Source of the DNA: Synechococcus sp. PCC 7502 | GTDB taxonomy: Bacteria > Cyanobacteriota > Cyanobacteriia > Pseudanabaenales > Pseudanabaenaceae | NCBI RefSeq assembly: GCF_000317085.1 | Contig: NC_019702.1 | Span: 2,386,394 to 2,450,393 of the forward strand | DNA length: 64,000 nt | Direction: 5' to 3' | In this document: positions 45,942 through 54,678 of the stretch, piece after piece | How the letters are laid out: every line of letters begins with the position of its first letter | Numbering within the stretch: position 1 is the stretch's first letter | Notes under the pieces: generated by a model | What the model saw: the letters and a program-made list of their open reading frames with translations, nothing else | The model's database searches: none | What the model was told of the DNA's origin: nothing | Program-made: the position numbers and the translations under genes

Positions 45942-47246
45942 ATGACAATTACCATAACCGACCCCATAACTGAAAAAACAACTCTTCCCCCCTCAACCCA
46001 TGAACTTGCTGATGTGGTTCACCGCTTAGAAGCAGGTGGGGCAATGCTCCCCGATACTCCAGAGAATCTGATGCAGATAATTGGTTTATATAAGGCATAT
46101 GCTGTGCCTATGGACTTTTACTGGCGGGATTTGCTTTATATTGCCGAACAAGTATTTCTCGATCCTCTGCCTTTCTTTAAATATTTCCTCCCGCAAGAAT
46201 ACCTAGAACTGCACAATCACTATGCTGGGGATGATGCCGATTTACGGATTTGGCGAGGTGAAGCAACTGCCCATCCAGAGTTATTAGCATTTATGGAAAA
46301 GGGCGAAACCATGAAGATGCCTAAAATTTTTCATCATCTGTGGCACGATCGCATCAATATGGAATTTGCGGAAGAATGTATGCGGGCTATGCTGTGGCAT
46401 CGGGGTATGGGCGGACAATTCGATCCGTATTTAGATAGTGATGAATATAAGGCAAATGCAGATAAGGCAATTCGGGCATATTTCAAGTTCAATCCTGTGA
46501 TGATGGGGTTATATCAACTTTTCCCTGATATGTTTTTAGAACAAGTACGTCAAATGTCCTATTACTCTAATCTAGGGTTATTTTGGGAAGTGATGGCTCC
46601 AGTATTTTTTGAAATGAGTGACCTTTACGATGAAGGTAAGATTACTAGCGTTCCCGAAGCGATGAATTTTCTTGTTAATGGGATTTTTGCGATCGCTGGT
46701 CGTCCTATTTATCACCATGTTCATATTCGAGGTGAAGTCTATGAGATCATTCCTAAATCAAAGGGCTTTATGTGGCTATACGAAGCAGCTTTACCCTATG
46801 TAGAAGCAGTTTTTTATCGTACTTCTCCATTTCGAGGTACTAAGTCCTATAATGCCCAAGCAGGACAAGTTCCAGATGAGCAGAAGGATTTTCATTTTGG
46901 TATTCTCTATGCCGATGTTTTTCCCGTTGGCACTGCTGGAATTCCACCCACGTTGTTAATGCAAGATATGCTGCATTTTCTGCCCCCCTATTTAGTTGAA
47001 TATTACTCTAAATATTGCCGTGGTCAGGATGATATGCTAATTCAGTTGGGGATTAGTTTTCAGCGATCGATGTATTGTGTCACTTCTGCTGTAATTCAGG
47101 CTTTGCGAACTGCTCTACTCTATCCCCTAGACGATCCTAACCCTAGACATTTAGCAGCAAATCGGGCATTTTTTGAGGCTCAATTAGATCGATTTAAACG
47201 CCCAGAGGCAAGAATAAGGAATATCCAGAGTCAAGATTATCGTTAA
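45942..47246 (+). CDS. CO2 hydration protein (CupA/ChpY or CupB/ChpX family)
   Basis: This protein joins the NdhD/NdhF tip of NDH-1MS complexes and converts CO2 to bicarbonate using the redox-driven proton flow. The 434-aa sequence has the family landmarks LEAGGAMLPDTPENLMQIIG, YAVPMDFYWRDLLYIAEQVF, FLPQEYLELHNHYAGDDADL and GTAGIPPTLLMQDMLHFLPP. Its length suggests the CupA form, but CupB cannot be excluded. No cupS gene follows. It is separated from ndhD by 2.1 kb holding three unrelated genes, yet has its own copy of the ndhF upstream motif. Confidence 0.9.
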   Translation: MTITITDPITEKTTLPPSTHELADVVHRLEAGGAMLPDTPENLMQIIGLYKAYAVPMDFYWRDLLYIAEQVFLDPLPFFKYFLPQEYLELHNHYAGDDADLRIWRGEATAHPELLAFMEKGETMKMPKIFHHLWHDRINMEFAEECMRAMLWHRGMGGQFDPYLDSDEYKANADKAIRAYFKFNPVMMGLYQLFPDMFLEQVRQMSYYSNLGLFWEVMAPVFFEMSDLYDEGKITSVPEAMNFLVNGIFAIAGRPIYHHVHIRGEVYEIIPKSKGFMWLYEAALPYVEAVFYRTSPFRGTKSYNAQAGQVPDEQKDFHFGILYADVFPVGTAGIPPTLLMQDMLHFLPPYLVEYYSKYCRGQDDMLIQLGISFQRSMYCVTSAVIQALRTALLYPLDDPNPRHLAANRAFFEAQLDRFKRPEARIRNIQSQDYR

Positions 47247-47274
47247 TTTGGTAGTCCTAATCAAGTAAGGATGA

Positions 47275-47742
47275 ATGGAAATTAATTGGTATTGGCAACA
47301 ATTTAGCGACATCTCTGGAGAGGAAATGCACGAAATCCTCTCCTTGCGACAGAAAGTTTTTGTTGTGGAGCAAAGGTGTGCATATTTAGATGCCGATGAG
47401 TTGGATAAACAGTCGTGGCATCTGTTGGGTCGGAGAAATGATAGACAACTAATAGCGTACGCACGATTAAATTTCCCCAATACTAGATACTCAGAACCTT
47501 CTTTTGGGCGCGTTATTACCACTAAAGAAATAAGAGGAATTGGGGCGGGGCGAAGGGTAGTAAAAGCTTGCATCGAGAAGAGTACGCAAGAATATCCAGA
47601 TTTGAATATTCAAATTTCAGCCCAGACTTATCTCGTCAGGTTTTATCAAGAATTCGGCTTTACAAGTGTCGGGGTTCCCTATGATGATGCAGGAATAGAA
47701 CATGTAAATATGATTTTAGAAACACGACGATATCTAGCCTAA
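47275..47742 (+). CDS. ElaA-like GNAT acetyltransferase
   Basis: This 155-aa acyltransferase matches the ElaA family: INWYWQQFSDISGEEMHEILSL at the start, then RQKVFVVEQRCAYLDADELD, FGRVITTKEIRGIGAGRRVV with the CoA loop, and FYQEFGFTSVGVPYDDAGIEH. The substrate is unknown. It starts 28 bases after the CO2-hydration gene; co-transcription is likely, but a shared role is not evident. Confidence 0.9.
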   Translation: MEINWYWQQFSDISGEEMHEILSLRQKVFVVEQRCAYLDADELDKQSWHLLGRRNDRQLIAYARLNFPNTRYSEPSFGRVITTKEIRGIGAGRRVVKACIEKSTQEYPDLNIQISAQTYLVRFYQEFGFTSVGVPYDDAGIEHVNMILETRRYLA

Positions 47743-47834
47743 ATTTGCACATCTAATTTTTCTTTTAGACAAAATAGGGGGTAGAAACATTATTTTAGTT
47801 ATTGGGACTTAGTTTGGAAGTTTTTGAGAATTTT

Positions 47835-48722
47835 TTAGATATCACTGGCGGTAGGGATATTCAAGGATTGAGAATTAATAAACTTAAAAGTAGTAATAGA
47901 TACTAAGAAGATAGCCATGAAAACCACAATACCAATGGCAGAAGCATAACCCATTTCTAAGCTACCAAATCCCTTTTCATACAGATAATAAACAATGGTC
48001 TTAGTACTATTAGCGGGTCCACCACGGGACATAATAAATACTTCTTCAAATATCTTCATCGCTGAAATTGATGACATTACAGCCACTAGGATAATATAGG
48101 GCTTGAGTAAAGGAATAGTGATGTCAAAATGCTTTAGCCAACCATCGGAACCATCGATCGCTGCGGCTTCATATAAATCTGGAGGGATGGATTGCAAACC
48201 TGCCAAATAAATCACCATGTAATAGCCCAGACCCCTCCATACGGTTACAGCAATAATGGCAAAAATTGCGGTTTTAGAATCAGTTAGCCAATTAATTTTA
48301 ATTGATTGCCAGCTAATAGCGGAAATAATAAAGTTAAGTAGTCCATTTTCGGCGTATATCCACTTCCAAGCTAATCCCGCTACCACTACAGAAATCACTA
48401 CAGGAAAGTAATAAATTGCTCTAAATAATTGCATACCTCTTAGTTTTTGATTAACTAAAATTGCCAAAAATAGGGGAATTACTATTAATAAAGGTACTGC
48501 ACATACCAGATAGATAATTGTATTAAGTAAAACCTGCCAAAATAGGCGATCGCTACCCAAATTAATATAGTTTTGCCAACCGATGAAATTAGGTTTATTA
48601 ATAAGGTCGTAATTAGTAAAGCTCAAATACAACGCCTGAATAATCGGCAAAAAAGCAGTAATTCCAAAGGCTAAAAGTGCAGGTAGTAAAAATAGATATG
48701 GAATTAATTTATTGATCTTCAT
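47835..48722 (-). CDS. sugar ABC transporter permease (MalF/UgpA type)
   Basis: This inner-membrane permease has six hydrophobic segments. The EAA loop that docks the ATPase reads EAAAIDGSDGWLKHFDITIP. The frame extends to 48773, but the ATG at 48722 is chosen since MKINKLIPYLFLLPALLAFG is a typical start and it avoids overlapping the upstream gene. No second permease, binding protein or ATPase gene is adjacent, so its partners must be elsewhere. Confidence 0.9.
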   Translation of the reverse strand: MKINKLIPYLFLLPALLAFGITAFLPIIQALYLSFTNYDLINKPNFIGWQNYINLGSDRLFWQVLLNTIIYLVCAVPLLIVIPLFLAILVNQKLRGMQLFRAIYYFPVVISVVVAGLAWKWIYAENGLLNFIISAISWQSIKINWLTDSKTAIFAIIAVTVWRGLGYYMVIYLAGLQSIPPDLYEAAAIDGSDGWLKHFDITIPLLKPYIILVAVMSSISAMKIFEEVFIMSRGGPANSTKTIVYYLYEKGFGSLEMGYASAIGIVVFMAIFLVSITTFKFINSQSLNIPTASDI

Positions 48723-48742
48723 CGATTGCTTAGTTATAGTTA

Positions 48743-49786
48743 CTAACTCGATCTTTGTAGTTTTCTGTACCAAATGGTATCCCCTTCCTCACTCTGAGTA
48801 ATAATATCTTGGACTACTTCCACAACATTTTGCCATGTTAAATCTGGAAGTTCTAAACAAGTTCTCAGTTCCGATAAGGCTAAGTCTCGCTCTTTTGTGA
48901 ATTTCTGGATGGTTAAAGGCGGTAAAAGTCTTTGGGGATATTCCCGAACTCTAACTACTGCTTCTCTAACTAGAGCGACGATTTGGTGTGCCATTTCCGT
49001 TTTTGCGCGGATGCGTAATTGTTGTAACCCTTTATTGCTGGTAGCATACATGGGTGGTAAGCGATTTAAGGTGTAAGCAGCAACCTCATTAAGGGTAATC
49101 CTCTCTTTGGCAGCAGGTTCCATCCGCTTTAATTGTAATTCTGCCACTGCCATAACTAAGTTTTCTAAAATGTTGGTGTAATTCCAGTAGGCTCGCAGCA
49201 TATAGGAAGCAAATTCTTTTTCATCTTGAGATGACTGAATAGCATGTTCTGAAAGGGCAACCGTAATTTGGCGACTTTTCCAGCCTGGATCATGGGACTT
49301 AGAACGCTTGAGATAACTTTTAATGGTCAAAGCATTTTTCCTTGCCATGCTGACATGACCAGTGGATAGTGCACCTCGATCATGAATGTTAATCAGTGTG
49401 TCTTGGAGAGCTTCGTGCAATTCTCGCCAGCGCAAATCTGGTTTACCGAGGATTTTTTGGAGTTTTGCTAAAGACCGAGCTTCAGTTTCTAGCTCTTCTT
49501 CAGGCAAGGGTTGCGATTCACGCAGGACATCTTTTCTGATCCCCAGCATTCCTTGACGAACAGCACCTTTAATTTGATCCCCAAATTCTTCCCTTGCCCT
49601 GCGGCGTTGCTGTGACCATCCTCTTTGGGTTGTAGCATACATAGTTGGAAGACGATTAAGCGAGTAGGCAACAATTCCGCGTACATCAACTTGATTTTGG
49701 AGAGCAGGGCTTAAGGATTTAACTTGAGCTTTTACTTCTTCAATGACTGGTTCTTCGATCGCATTTCTACAGCTAGCTAATTCCAT
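48743..49786 (-). CDS. protein with two ComFB-like domains
   Basis: The 347-aa protein contains two similar segments: VRGIVAYSLNRLPTMYATTQ at about residues 34-53 and LNEVAAYTLNRLPPMYATSN at about 226-245. Each is followed by a basic helix (QRRRAREEFGDQIKGAVRQG and RIRAKTEMAHQIVALVREAV). This pattern fits the ComFB family. Single-domain ComFB proteins of cyanobacteria have been reported to bind cyclic di-nucleotides and affect competence and motility. The four-Cys motif of Bacillus ComFB is absent. A charged middle region links the two halves. The gene lies 20 bases before the ABC permease gene. Confidence 0.75.
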   Translation of the reverse strand: MELASCRNAIEEPVIEEVKAQVKSLSPALQNQVDVRGIVAYSLNRLPTMYATTQRGWSQQRRRAREEFGDQIKGAVRQGMLGIRKDVLRESQPLPEEELETEARSLAKLQKILGKPDLRWRELHEALQDTLINIHDRGALSTGHVSMARKNALTIKSYLKRSKSHDPGWKSRQITVALSEHAIQSSQDEKEFASYMLRAYWNYTNILENLVMAVAELQLKRMEPAAKERITLNEVAAYTLNRLPPMYATSNKGLQQLRIRAKTEMAHQIVALVREAVVRVREYPQRLLPPLTIQKFTKERDLALSELRTCLELPDLTWQNVVEVVQDIITQSEEGDTIWYRKLQRSS

Positions 49787-49857
49787 AGTAATTCCATAGT
49801 TATGATGTGATGAGGCTTGCTGCTGAAATTATACTAAATAGCTTATATTTACAAAGT

Positions 49858-50547
49858 CTATGTAGATATTTGCTGACATATTTCTTGCCAAACAGCCAAG
49901 GGATTTGGGGCTTGGGTAATGGGACGACCAATCACTAAGTAATCTGCACCAAGAGCGATCGCCTGCTTCGGAGTCATGACTCGATTTTGATCTTGATTTA
50001 TCCCACCTCCCAACCGAATACCAGGGGTAACCAAATAAAAATTAGACTGGATATGCGATCGCAAAACTTTTAATTCATGGGCAGAACAAACACAACCAGC
50101 AATACCGCTAGCTTGAGCCATTAATGCCAATGTTAAAACGTAGTCGGAAAGCTCTAGGGGAATTTTTAGATCAGCACCTAATTCTTGGGCAGAAATACTG
50201 GTGAGGATGGTTACGGCTAAAAGTTGGGTGGAACTTCCTTTAATTTCAGATTGAGCAGCTTCTAGCATGGCTCTGCCGCCGATCGCATGCACAGTTAAAA
50301 AGTCCACTTCATATTTGGCTAAGACCCGACAGGTGGCGGCTACGGTATTGGGAATATCATGTAGCTTGAGGTCTAAAAATACTTTTTTATTTCGAGATTT
50401 TAAATAGCGAATTATTTCAATGCCACAGCTAGTAAATAACTCTAGTCCAACTTTCCAAAATGTAACTGTGGGTAACTGCTCGACAAGGGCGATCGCCTGA
50501 TCCAAGCTAGGCACATCAAGAGCAATTATGATTTGATCTGTATTCAA
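49858..50547 (-). CDS. pyrF: orotidine 5'-phosphate decarboxylase
   Basis: PyrF makes UMP from OMP, the last step of de novo pyrimidine synthesis. The 229-aa barrel starts IIIALDVPSLDQAIALVEQL, has the catalytic Lys-Asp array in FLDLKLHDIPNTV and closes with VTPGIR and YLVIGRPIT for phosphate binding. Length and motifs are normal. Confidence 0.96.
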   Translation of the reverse strand: MNTDQIIIALDVPSLDQAIALVEQLPTVTFWKVGLELFTSCGIEIIRYLKSRNKKVFLDLKLHDIPNTVAATCRVLAKYEVDFLTVHAIGGRAMLEAAQSEIKGSSTQLLAVTILTSISAQELGADLKIPLELSDYVLTLALMAQASGIAGCVCSAHELKVLRSHIQSNFYLVTPGIRLGGGINQDQNRVMTPKQAIALGADYLVIGRPITQAPNPLAVWQEICQQIST

Positions 50548-50631
50548 GGATTTCCTATTAAACTAAATTTCTAAGCCATTAAATTTTTAAGTCTTTATTT
50601 TAAGTCTTTTTGAATCATACAGTAATCTCAG

Positions 50632-51588
50632 ATGGTACAGTTCTTCATTCAGCCAGATAGCGAGATTTCCCCTGCGGTACAGTTATTTGATCAGATTAGT
50701 TTTGCCATTACGTCCTGTGCCTATGCTAGTGGTGAACAACTCCCCAGCACTCGCCAATTAGCTCAACAGACTGGGTTACACCGCAACACTATCAATAAAG
50801 TCTATCAACAGCTTAAGAAGGCAGGCTTAGTCACGGCAAAGGGTGGTTCAGGAATGTATGCGGCTCCTCCCAAGCAGGAACTAGTCTCAGAAGAGGCATC
50901 TGTACAAATTATTCGTCAGACCTTAAATCAGCTTTTAAGCTTAGGATATTCCCTCGCTCAGGCACAAACATTATTTAATCATGAAGTTAATTGGCGACTA
51001 AGTTGTAGTGCTAAGCTCATTGTTACCTCTGGGAAAGAAGATGCAGGCGTGGCTCAAATTATTGCCGCAGAGTTAGAAGAAGCTCTTGATATTCCCTTAC
51101 AAATTATTGCGATCGAAGAACTTGGCAAAACTCTAGATCAGCTTGAGCAAAATATTAGGGCTAGTACAATTGTCACCAATCGCTACTTTGCGGAAACCGT
51201 GCATAGACTGGTAGGCGATCGCCCCATCCGCATATTTACCATTGATATTTATAACTACAGCCCCGAAATTGCCCGCATTAGAAAACTGCCCTTAAATAGT
51301 TCTGTTGGTTTAGTGTCAATCAGTACAGGAGTGCTAAGACTAGCAGAAAGCTTAATCCAAAGTATTCGCAAAGATGTTTTGGTAATTGCAGTTTTACCCC
51401 AAGATACCTATAGGCTGCAATCAATGCTAAAAACCGTAGATTTAGTTATAGCTGGACATTCTTTGGCTGCTGTTAAACAGGCGATCGCCGATGTGGATAG
51501 AATTCGCCCCTTAGAGGTGATCTATTCGGGTAAGTATGTGGCGGCGGAGTCGATTAAGGCTCTTAAGTTAGAACTGGGGATTGATTAA
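50632..51588 (+). CDS. plmA: GntR-family regulator, PlmA type
   Basis: The N-terminal winged helix (about residues 10-78) has GEQLPSTRQLAQQTGLHRNT and VYQQLKKAGLVTAKGGSGMY. A C-terminal domain of about 230 residues, unlike metabolic GntR effector domains, matches the cyanobacterial PlmA group. PlmA is known to associate with the PII-PipX nitrogen-signalling proteins, and its Synechocystis homologue affects photosystem stoichiometry. The 318-aa length fits. It is divergent from pyrF. Confidence 0.85.
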   Translation: MVQFFIQPDSEISPAVQLFDQISFAITSCAYASGEQLPSTRQLAQQTGLHRNTINKVYQQLKKAGLVTAKGGSGMYAAPPKQELVSEEASVQIIRQTLNQLLSLGYSLAQAQTLFNHEVNWRLSCSAKLIVTSGKEDAGVAQIIAAELEEALDIPLQIIAIEELGKTLDQLEQNIRASTIVTNRYFAETVHRLVGDRPIRIFTIDIYNYSPEIARIRKLPLNSSVGLVSISTGVLRLAESLIQSIRKDVLVIAVLPQDTYRLQSMLKTVDLVIAGHSLAAVKQAIADVDRIRPLEVIYSGKYVAAESIKALKLELGID

Positions 51589-51789
51589 ACTCAAGCTAGG
51601 ACTGGATTTGGTTTGGTTAAATTAATTTACTTGGAAAGATTTGCGCTGATTTTAAACTTTTTATTTTGAACCATTATGGATTAATTACAGTCTGATATAC
51701 CAAATTAAGTTTGCTAAATACTTAGAAATTTAGAATCGAACTTTAGAATTGAAATTTAAAACTAAATGAACTAAATAGAAGGTAATAGT

Positions 51790-52056
51790 ATGAAAAATCT
51801 TACATTTTTGGCATTATCCGCCGCAGCTATGGCACTTTTTCCTATGGCAGTATCTGCTCATCCCCAGCGCGATCGGGTAGTTATTATTAGAGAATCGGAT
51901 CGCTTCCGTGATCGCAACTGGAACAACTATCGCAGAGAATACGTTGCCGATCGCTATTACCGTGATTACGATCGCCGCCGTTACTATGAATATGAAAATC
52001 GTCGCATTTATCAGAATCGTCCATCAGTTAACATCGACCTAAGTTTTGGTTTGTAG
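51790..52056 (+). CDS. small exported Arg/Tyr-rich protein
   Basis: The 88-aa product has a clear signal peptide (about residues 1-23, ending AVSAHP). A mature part of about 65 residues rich in Arg, Tyr, Asp and Asn follows (for example YYRDYDRRRYYEYENRR). I do not recognise a function; such composition suggests a disordered cell-wall or RNA-binding-like peptide. GAAGG lies upstream of the ATG as a ribosome-binding site. Confidence 0.6.
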   Translation: MKNLTFLALSAAAMALFPMAVSAHPQRDRVVIIRESDRFRDRNWNNYRREYVADRYYRDYDRRRYYEYENRRIYQNRPSVNIDLSFGL

Positions 52057-52114
52057 GATTGTACTTAGGGTCGTGCCATGAAGTGTGAAATAAGTATGGC
52101 GGAATTATCGAACT

Positions 52115-53437
52115 TTAGCTACGGAGCCTAAACCACAATGATTTCCAGTTTCTAGCCCAGATTTCTGTGGAAATTTCTTGACATAGCTCAGCGATCGCGC
52201 CATTGGGTAAATTAGCCACATCCGTAACCTTAATTTTTTTGTGGATCATAATTGCTACAGATGCCAATAGCTCTTGGGCATAGGCTTCCATAAAGTGCGC
52301 TCCCACAATTTCCCCATTATCTCGATACAGAACTTTATAAAACTCCCCGCCATCGCTTTGACTGTATCTCTGCCATACATATACATTCTTCCCGTACTGC
52401 AATCTTGCTGCGAGTTCGCTTAAGCCAATACTTGCTAGTTGTGGTTGAGTGTAAGAAATTTGGGCAGGAATAGATGGTTTAAGCGCAAAAATCTTCCAAA
52501 ATAAGGCATTTTTTAAAATGATGTCTATATCGTTCAACTGATGACACAAATAAATATTAGGGTTTGTGGTTTGTAGTTTAGAAGTAATCAGAATTTCCCC
52601 TTGATTAGCCCCTTGATAAGTCTGAATCCCTGCGGCAGTCAGGTTGAGATCGGGAATATGGGCAGAACTTGGCAATAATATATCTCCATCCCGGTCTAAA
52701 GCATGAGTTCCTAATGATGTCGTAATCCAAATTTTCTGATCGGAAATCGCCGTGACAATGGTACCAGTGTAAATTTCGATACCTTGAATTTCTAAATGTG
52801 CTTGGAGTATGCGCGCAATATCCAGATCGAACTCAGGTAAAATCGAACCCGCCGTGATAATTCGGACTTTAATTCCTAATTTATGCAAAATCTGGGCGAT
52901 CGCACAACCTAGAGCATCTTCTGCCAAGATCGCAATGGAACTTAATCTACCTGTGGGTAATAGCTTAAATAGGGAGTCATAGGTTAAATAGCTAATTTGA
53001 TCTAAGCCTAAAATTCTGTGTCGTTGGAGAATGGAATCTTGGACAATTACAAATCGTCGAGATGTTAACTTCCTATTGATTGGATTATGGTTTTGATCAA
53101 CTTGCGTTAAGGACTGGATGATTATGGTGCGGCGATCGCTAAATTGGACTTTACCTAAAATTACATCTACACCACAGGTTTGTAAAAACTCGATCTGTTC
53201 TTTCTGGGCAAAAAGTAGGGATTCTAAAATTTGATCTATTTGTTCTAATTGATCTAAAGATTTTAAAGAATGCGTACATAACTGAAATCTTCTCACAACT
53301 TGCTCAAGCTGATCCAAATCCCATCTTAGAGAAGTTGCCAGAGCCACCCTAGCTCCAATTTTTGCTGCCTTAAGAGCGATCGCTCCTGCCTTTTTGCCAT
53401 CACCTATTACCACCAAATCATAATCACCAAGGGGCAT
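52115..53437 (-). CDS. pyridine nucleotide-disulfide oxidoreductase-like flavoprotein lacking the redox cysteines
   Basis: The fold and 440-aa length match the dihydrolipoamide dehydrogenase/mercuric reductase family. There is an FAD-binding start YDLVVIGDGKKAGAIALKAA, an NAD-binding middle (SIAILAEDALGCAIAQILHK) and a C-terminal dimerisation domain (QPQLASIGLSELAARL). The CxxxxC redox pair that should follow the first strand pair is missing. The catalytic His-Pro near the C-terminus is replaced by NGAIAE. The ordinary disulfide chemistry is therefore unlikely. It leads a minus-strand group with no other redox partner. Confidence 0.8.
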   Translation of the reverse strand: MPLGDYDLVVIGDGKKAGAIALKAAKIGARVALATSLRWDLDQLEQVVRRFQLCTHSLKSLDQLEQIDQILESLLFAQKEQIEFLQTCGVDVILGKVQFSDRRTIIIQSLTQVDQNHNPINRKLTSRRFVIVQDSILQRHRILGLDQISYLTYDSLFKLLPTGRLSSIAILAEDALGCAIAQILHKLGIKVRIITAGSILPEFDLDIARILQAHLEIQGIEIYTGTIVTAISDQKIWITTSLGTHALDRDGDILLPSSAHIPDLNLTAAGIQTYQGANQGEILITSKLQTTNPNIYLCHQLNDIDIILKNALFWKIFALKPSIPAQISYTQPQLASIGLSELAARLQYGKNVYVWQRYSQSDGGEFYKVLYRDNGEIVGAHFMEAYAQELLASVAIMIHKKIKVTDVANLPNGAIAELCQEISTEIWARNWKSLWFRLRS

Positions 53438-53460
53438 AATTTATTTCCTAGATTTCCTAG

Positions 53461-54639
53461 TTACTTGTTATTCCACAGATAACTGCACATCTCTACTGCC
53501 AAGGCTGAAAGCTCCACCTGCTGTTTTTTCACCAGACTAGGGTCTAAATTAAAACTCACAAACGGTGTACACGCATTCATAAACTCAATTTTACCAACCT
53601 TACTGTTTTTCAAGTCCCGCATCTCTGACTGAATAGCCATGCCCGTATCAGTTTTGAGAACAAAGGAGATCGCCTCAGTAATTAACTGTTTTTTTAGCTG
53701 TAACTTCACAGCCGCATATCTCATACTGTAATCCTTAATCTTTTCCTGTGCCTGAATGCCCGCAAATGTTGAGTTAGGAATAGTTTTGAGAATTGCTACA
53801 GACTCCAACCACTTAGTTTGAGCTAATCGCCACTTTTGAGCTGTTTGGGGAGAATTTTGGATGATCGCCTCGGCATTTACAGCGATTTTGGTAGCAATAT
53901 CAAGGGTATTAGCAGCACTACGTTCGATTTGTAATTTTTGATTAATTTGGTTGATCCGTATATCTAGGGGAGAAATTAAAGATTGAGCCTCAGCATAGGC
54001 AAATACAGGAAAGTTGGGAATTGTTTTGAGCCTTAGTAACTTACCATTAACATTTTGGCGATCGCCCTCAAGGGTATCTGGGTTATAGGGACGATTCAAA
54101 TCAAAAGGTTGCTTTTTAATACTTTGCGCCTGATCAATTAGCTCCTGTTGCTGCGATCGCTCCCAGACTAACCAAATTGCCAAGATCATACTAGAAACCG
54201 CAAATGCCAGTAGAAAACCCTGCTTGGGATGAAGTCGAATATTTTTAATGTATTGAATCTTCTTAATATTTTGAGGCTGGAATTTAACAGCTTGAGAAGT
54301 TCGATTACTTGTCTTTTTCGTTTGGGAAGATTTAGGTAAATTAATAGTCCCGATGCGCTTCCACTCAGGCTCCTGACTACCGCTAACTTTGCCATACACT
54401 GTAAATACGGCGATCGGTACTTGTAATTGTTCTAAGCGGGTCTGAATTCGAGCAAATAAAAGGTCATAGTTAATAGCCTGCCCCTGATTCCTACTTGCTA
54501 AAATATATAACTGACTCTCAACCCACTTAACTTGAATTCTAACCTTGGACAAGTTCAAGTCCGTTTGTAAAGCTTCTGTGACCGCAACCTCGTCCATCTC
54601 GTTAATACATACAAAACCTAAAGCAGCAAAATAGCCCAA
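53461..54639 (-). CDS. hypothetical protein with one membrane segment
   Basis: I know no characterised family. The N-terminal 90 residues (VRIQVKWVESQLYILASRNQ) form an alpha/beta module seen in other cyanobacterial hypotheticals. A basic linker follows, then a single membrane helix (about residues 148-166) and a helical, probably extracytoplasmic, C-terminal half of about 220 residues. The ATG at 54597 (MDEVAVTEALQ) is a likely alternative start. It lies 23 bases before the flavoprotein gene. Confidence 0.55.
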   Translation of the reverse strand: MGYFAALGFVCINEMDEVAVTEALQTDLNLSKVRIQVKWVESQLYILASRNQGQAINYDLLFARIQTRLEQLQVPIAVFTVYGKVSGSQEPEWKRIGTINLPKSSQTKKTSNRTSQAVKFQPQNIKKIQYIKNIRLHPKQGFLLAFAVSSMILAIWLVWERSQQQELIDQAQSIKKQPFDLNRPYNPDTLEGDRQNVNGKLLRLKTIPNFPVFAYAEAQSLISPLDIRINQINQKLQIERSAANTLDIATKIAVNAEAIIQNSPQTAQKWRLAQTKWLESVAILKTIPNSTFAGIQAQEKIKDYSMRYAAVKLQLKKQLITEAISFVLKTDTGMAIQSEMRDLKNSKVGKIEFMNACTPFVSFNLDPSLVKKQQVELSALAVEMCSYLWNNK

Positions 54640-54678
54640 ACCTAGTTGGATAATATCACAATGGGGATTTAACCTAGG

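Noticed and set aside
48723-48773. Upstream extension of the ABC permease overlapping the ComFB gene
   Set aside because: The ATG at 48722 starts a normal permease N-terminus and leaves a 20-base spacer.
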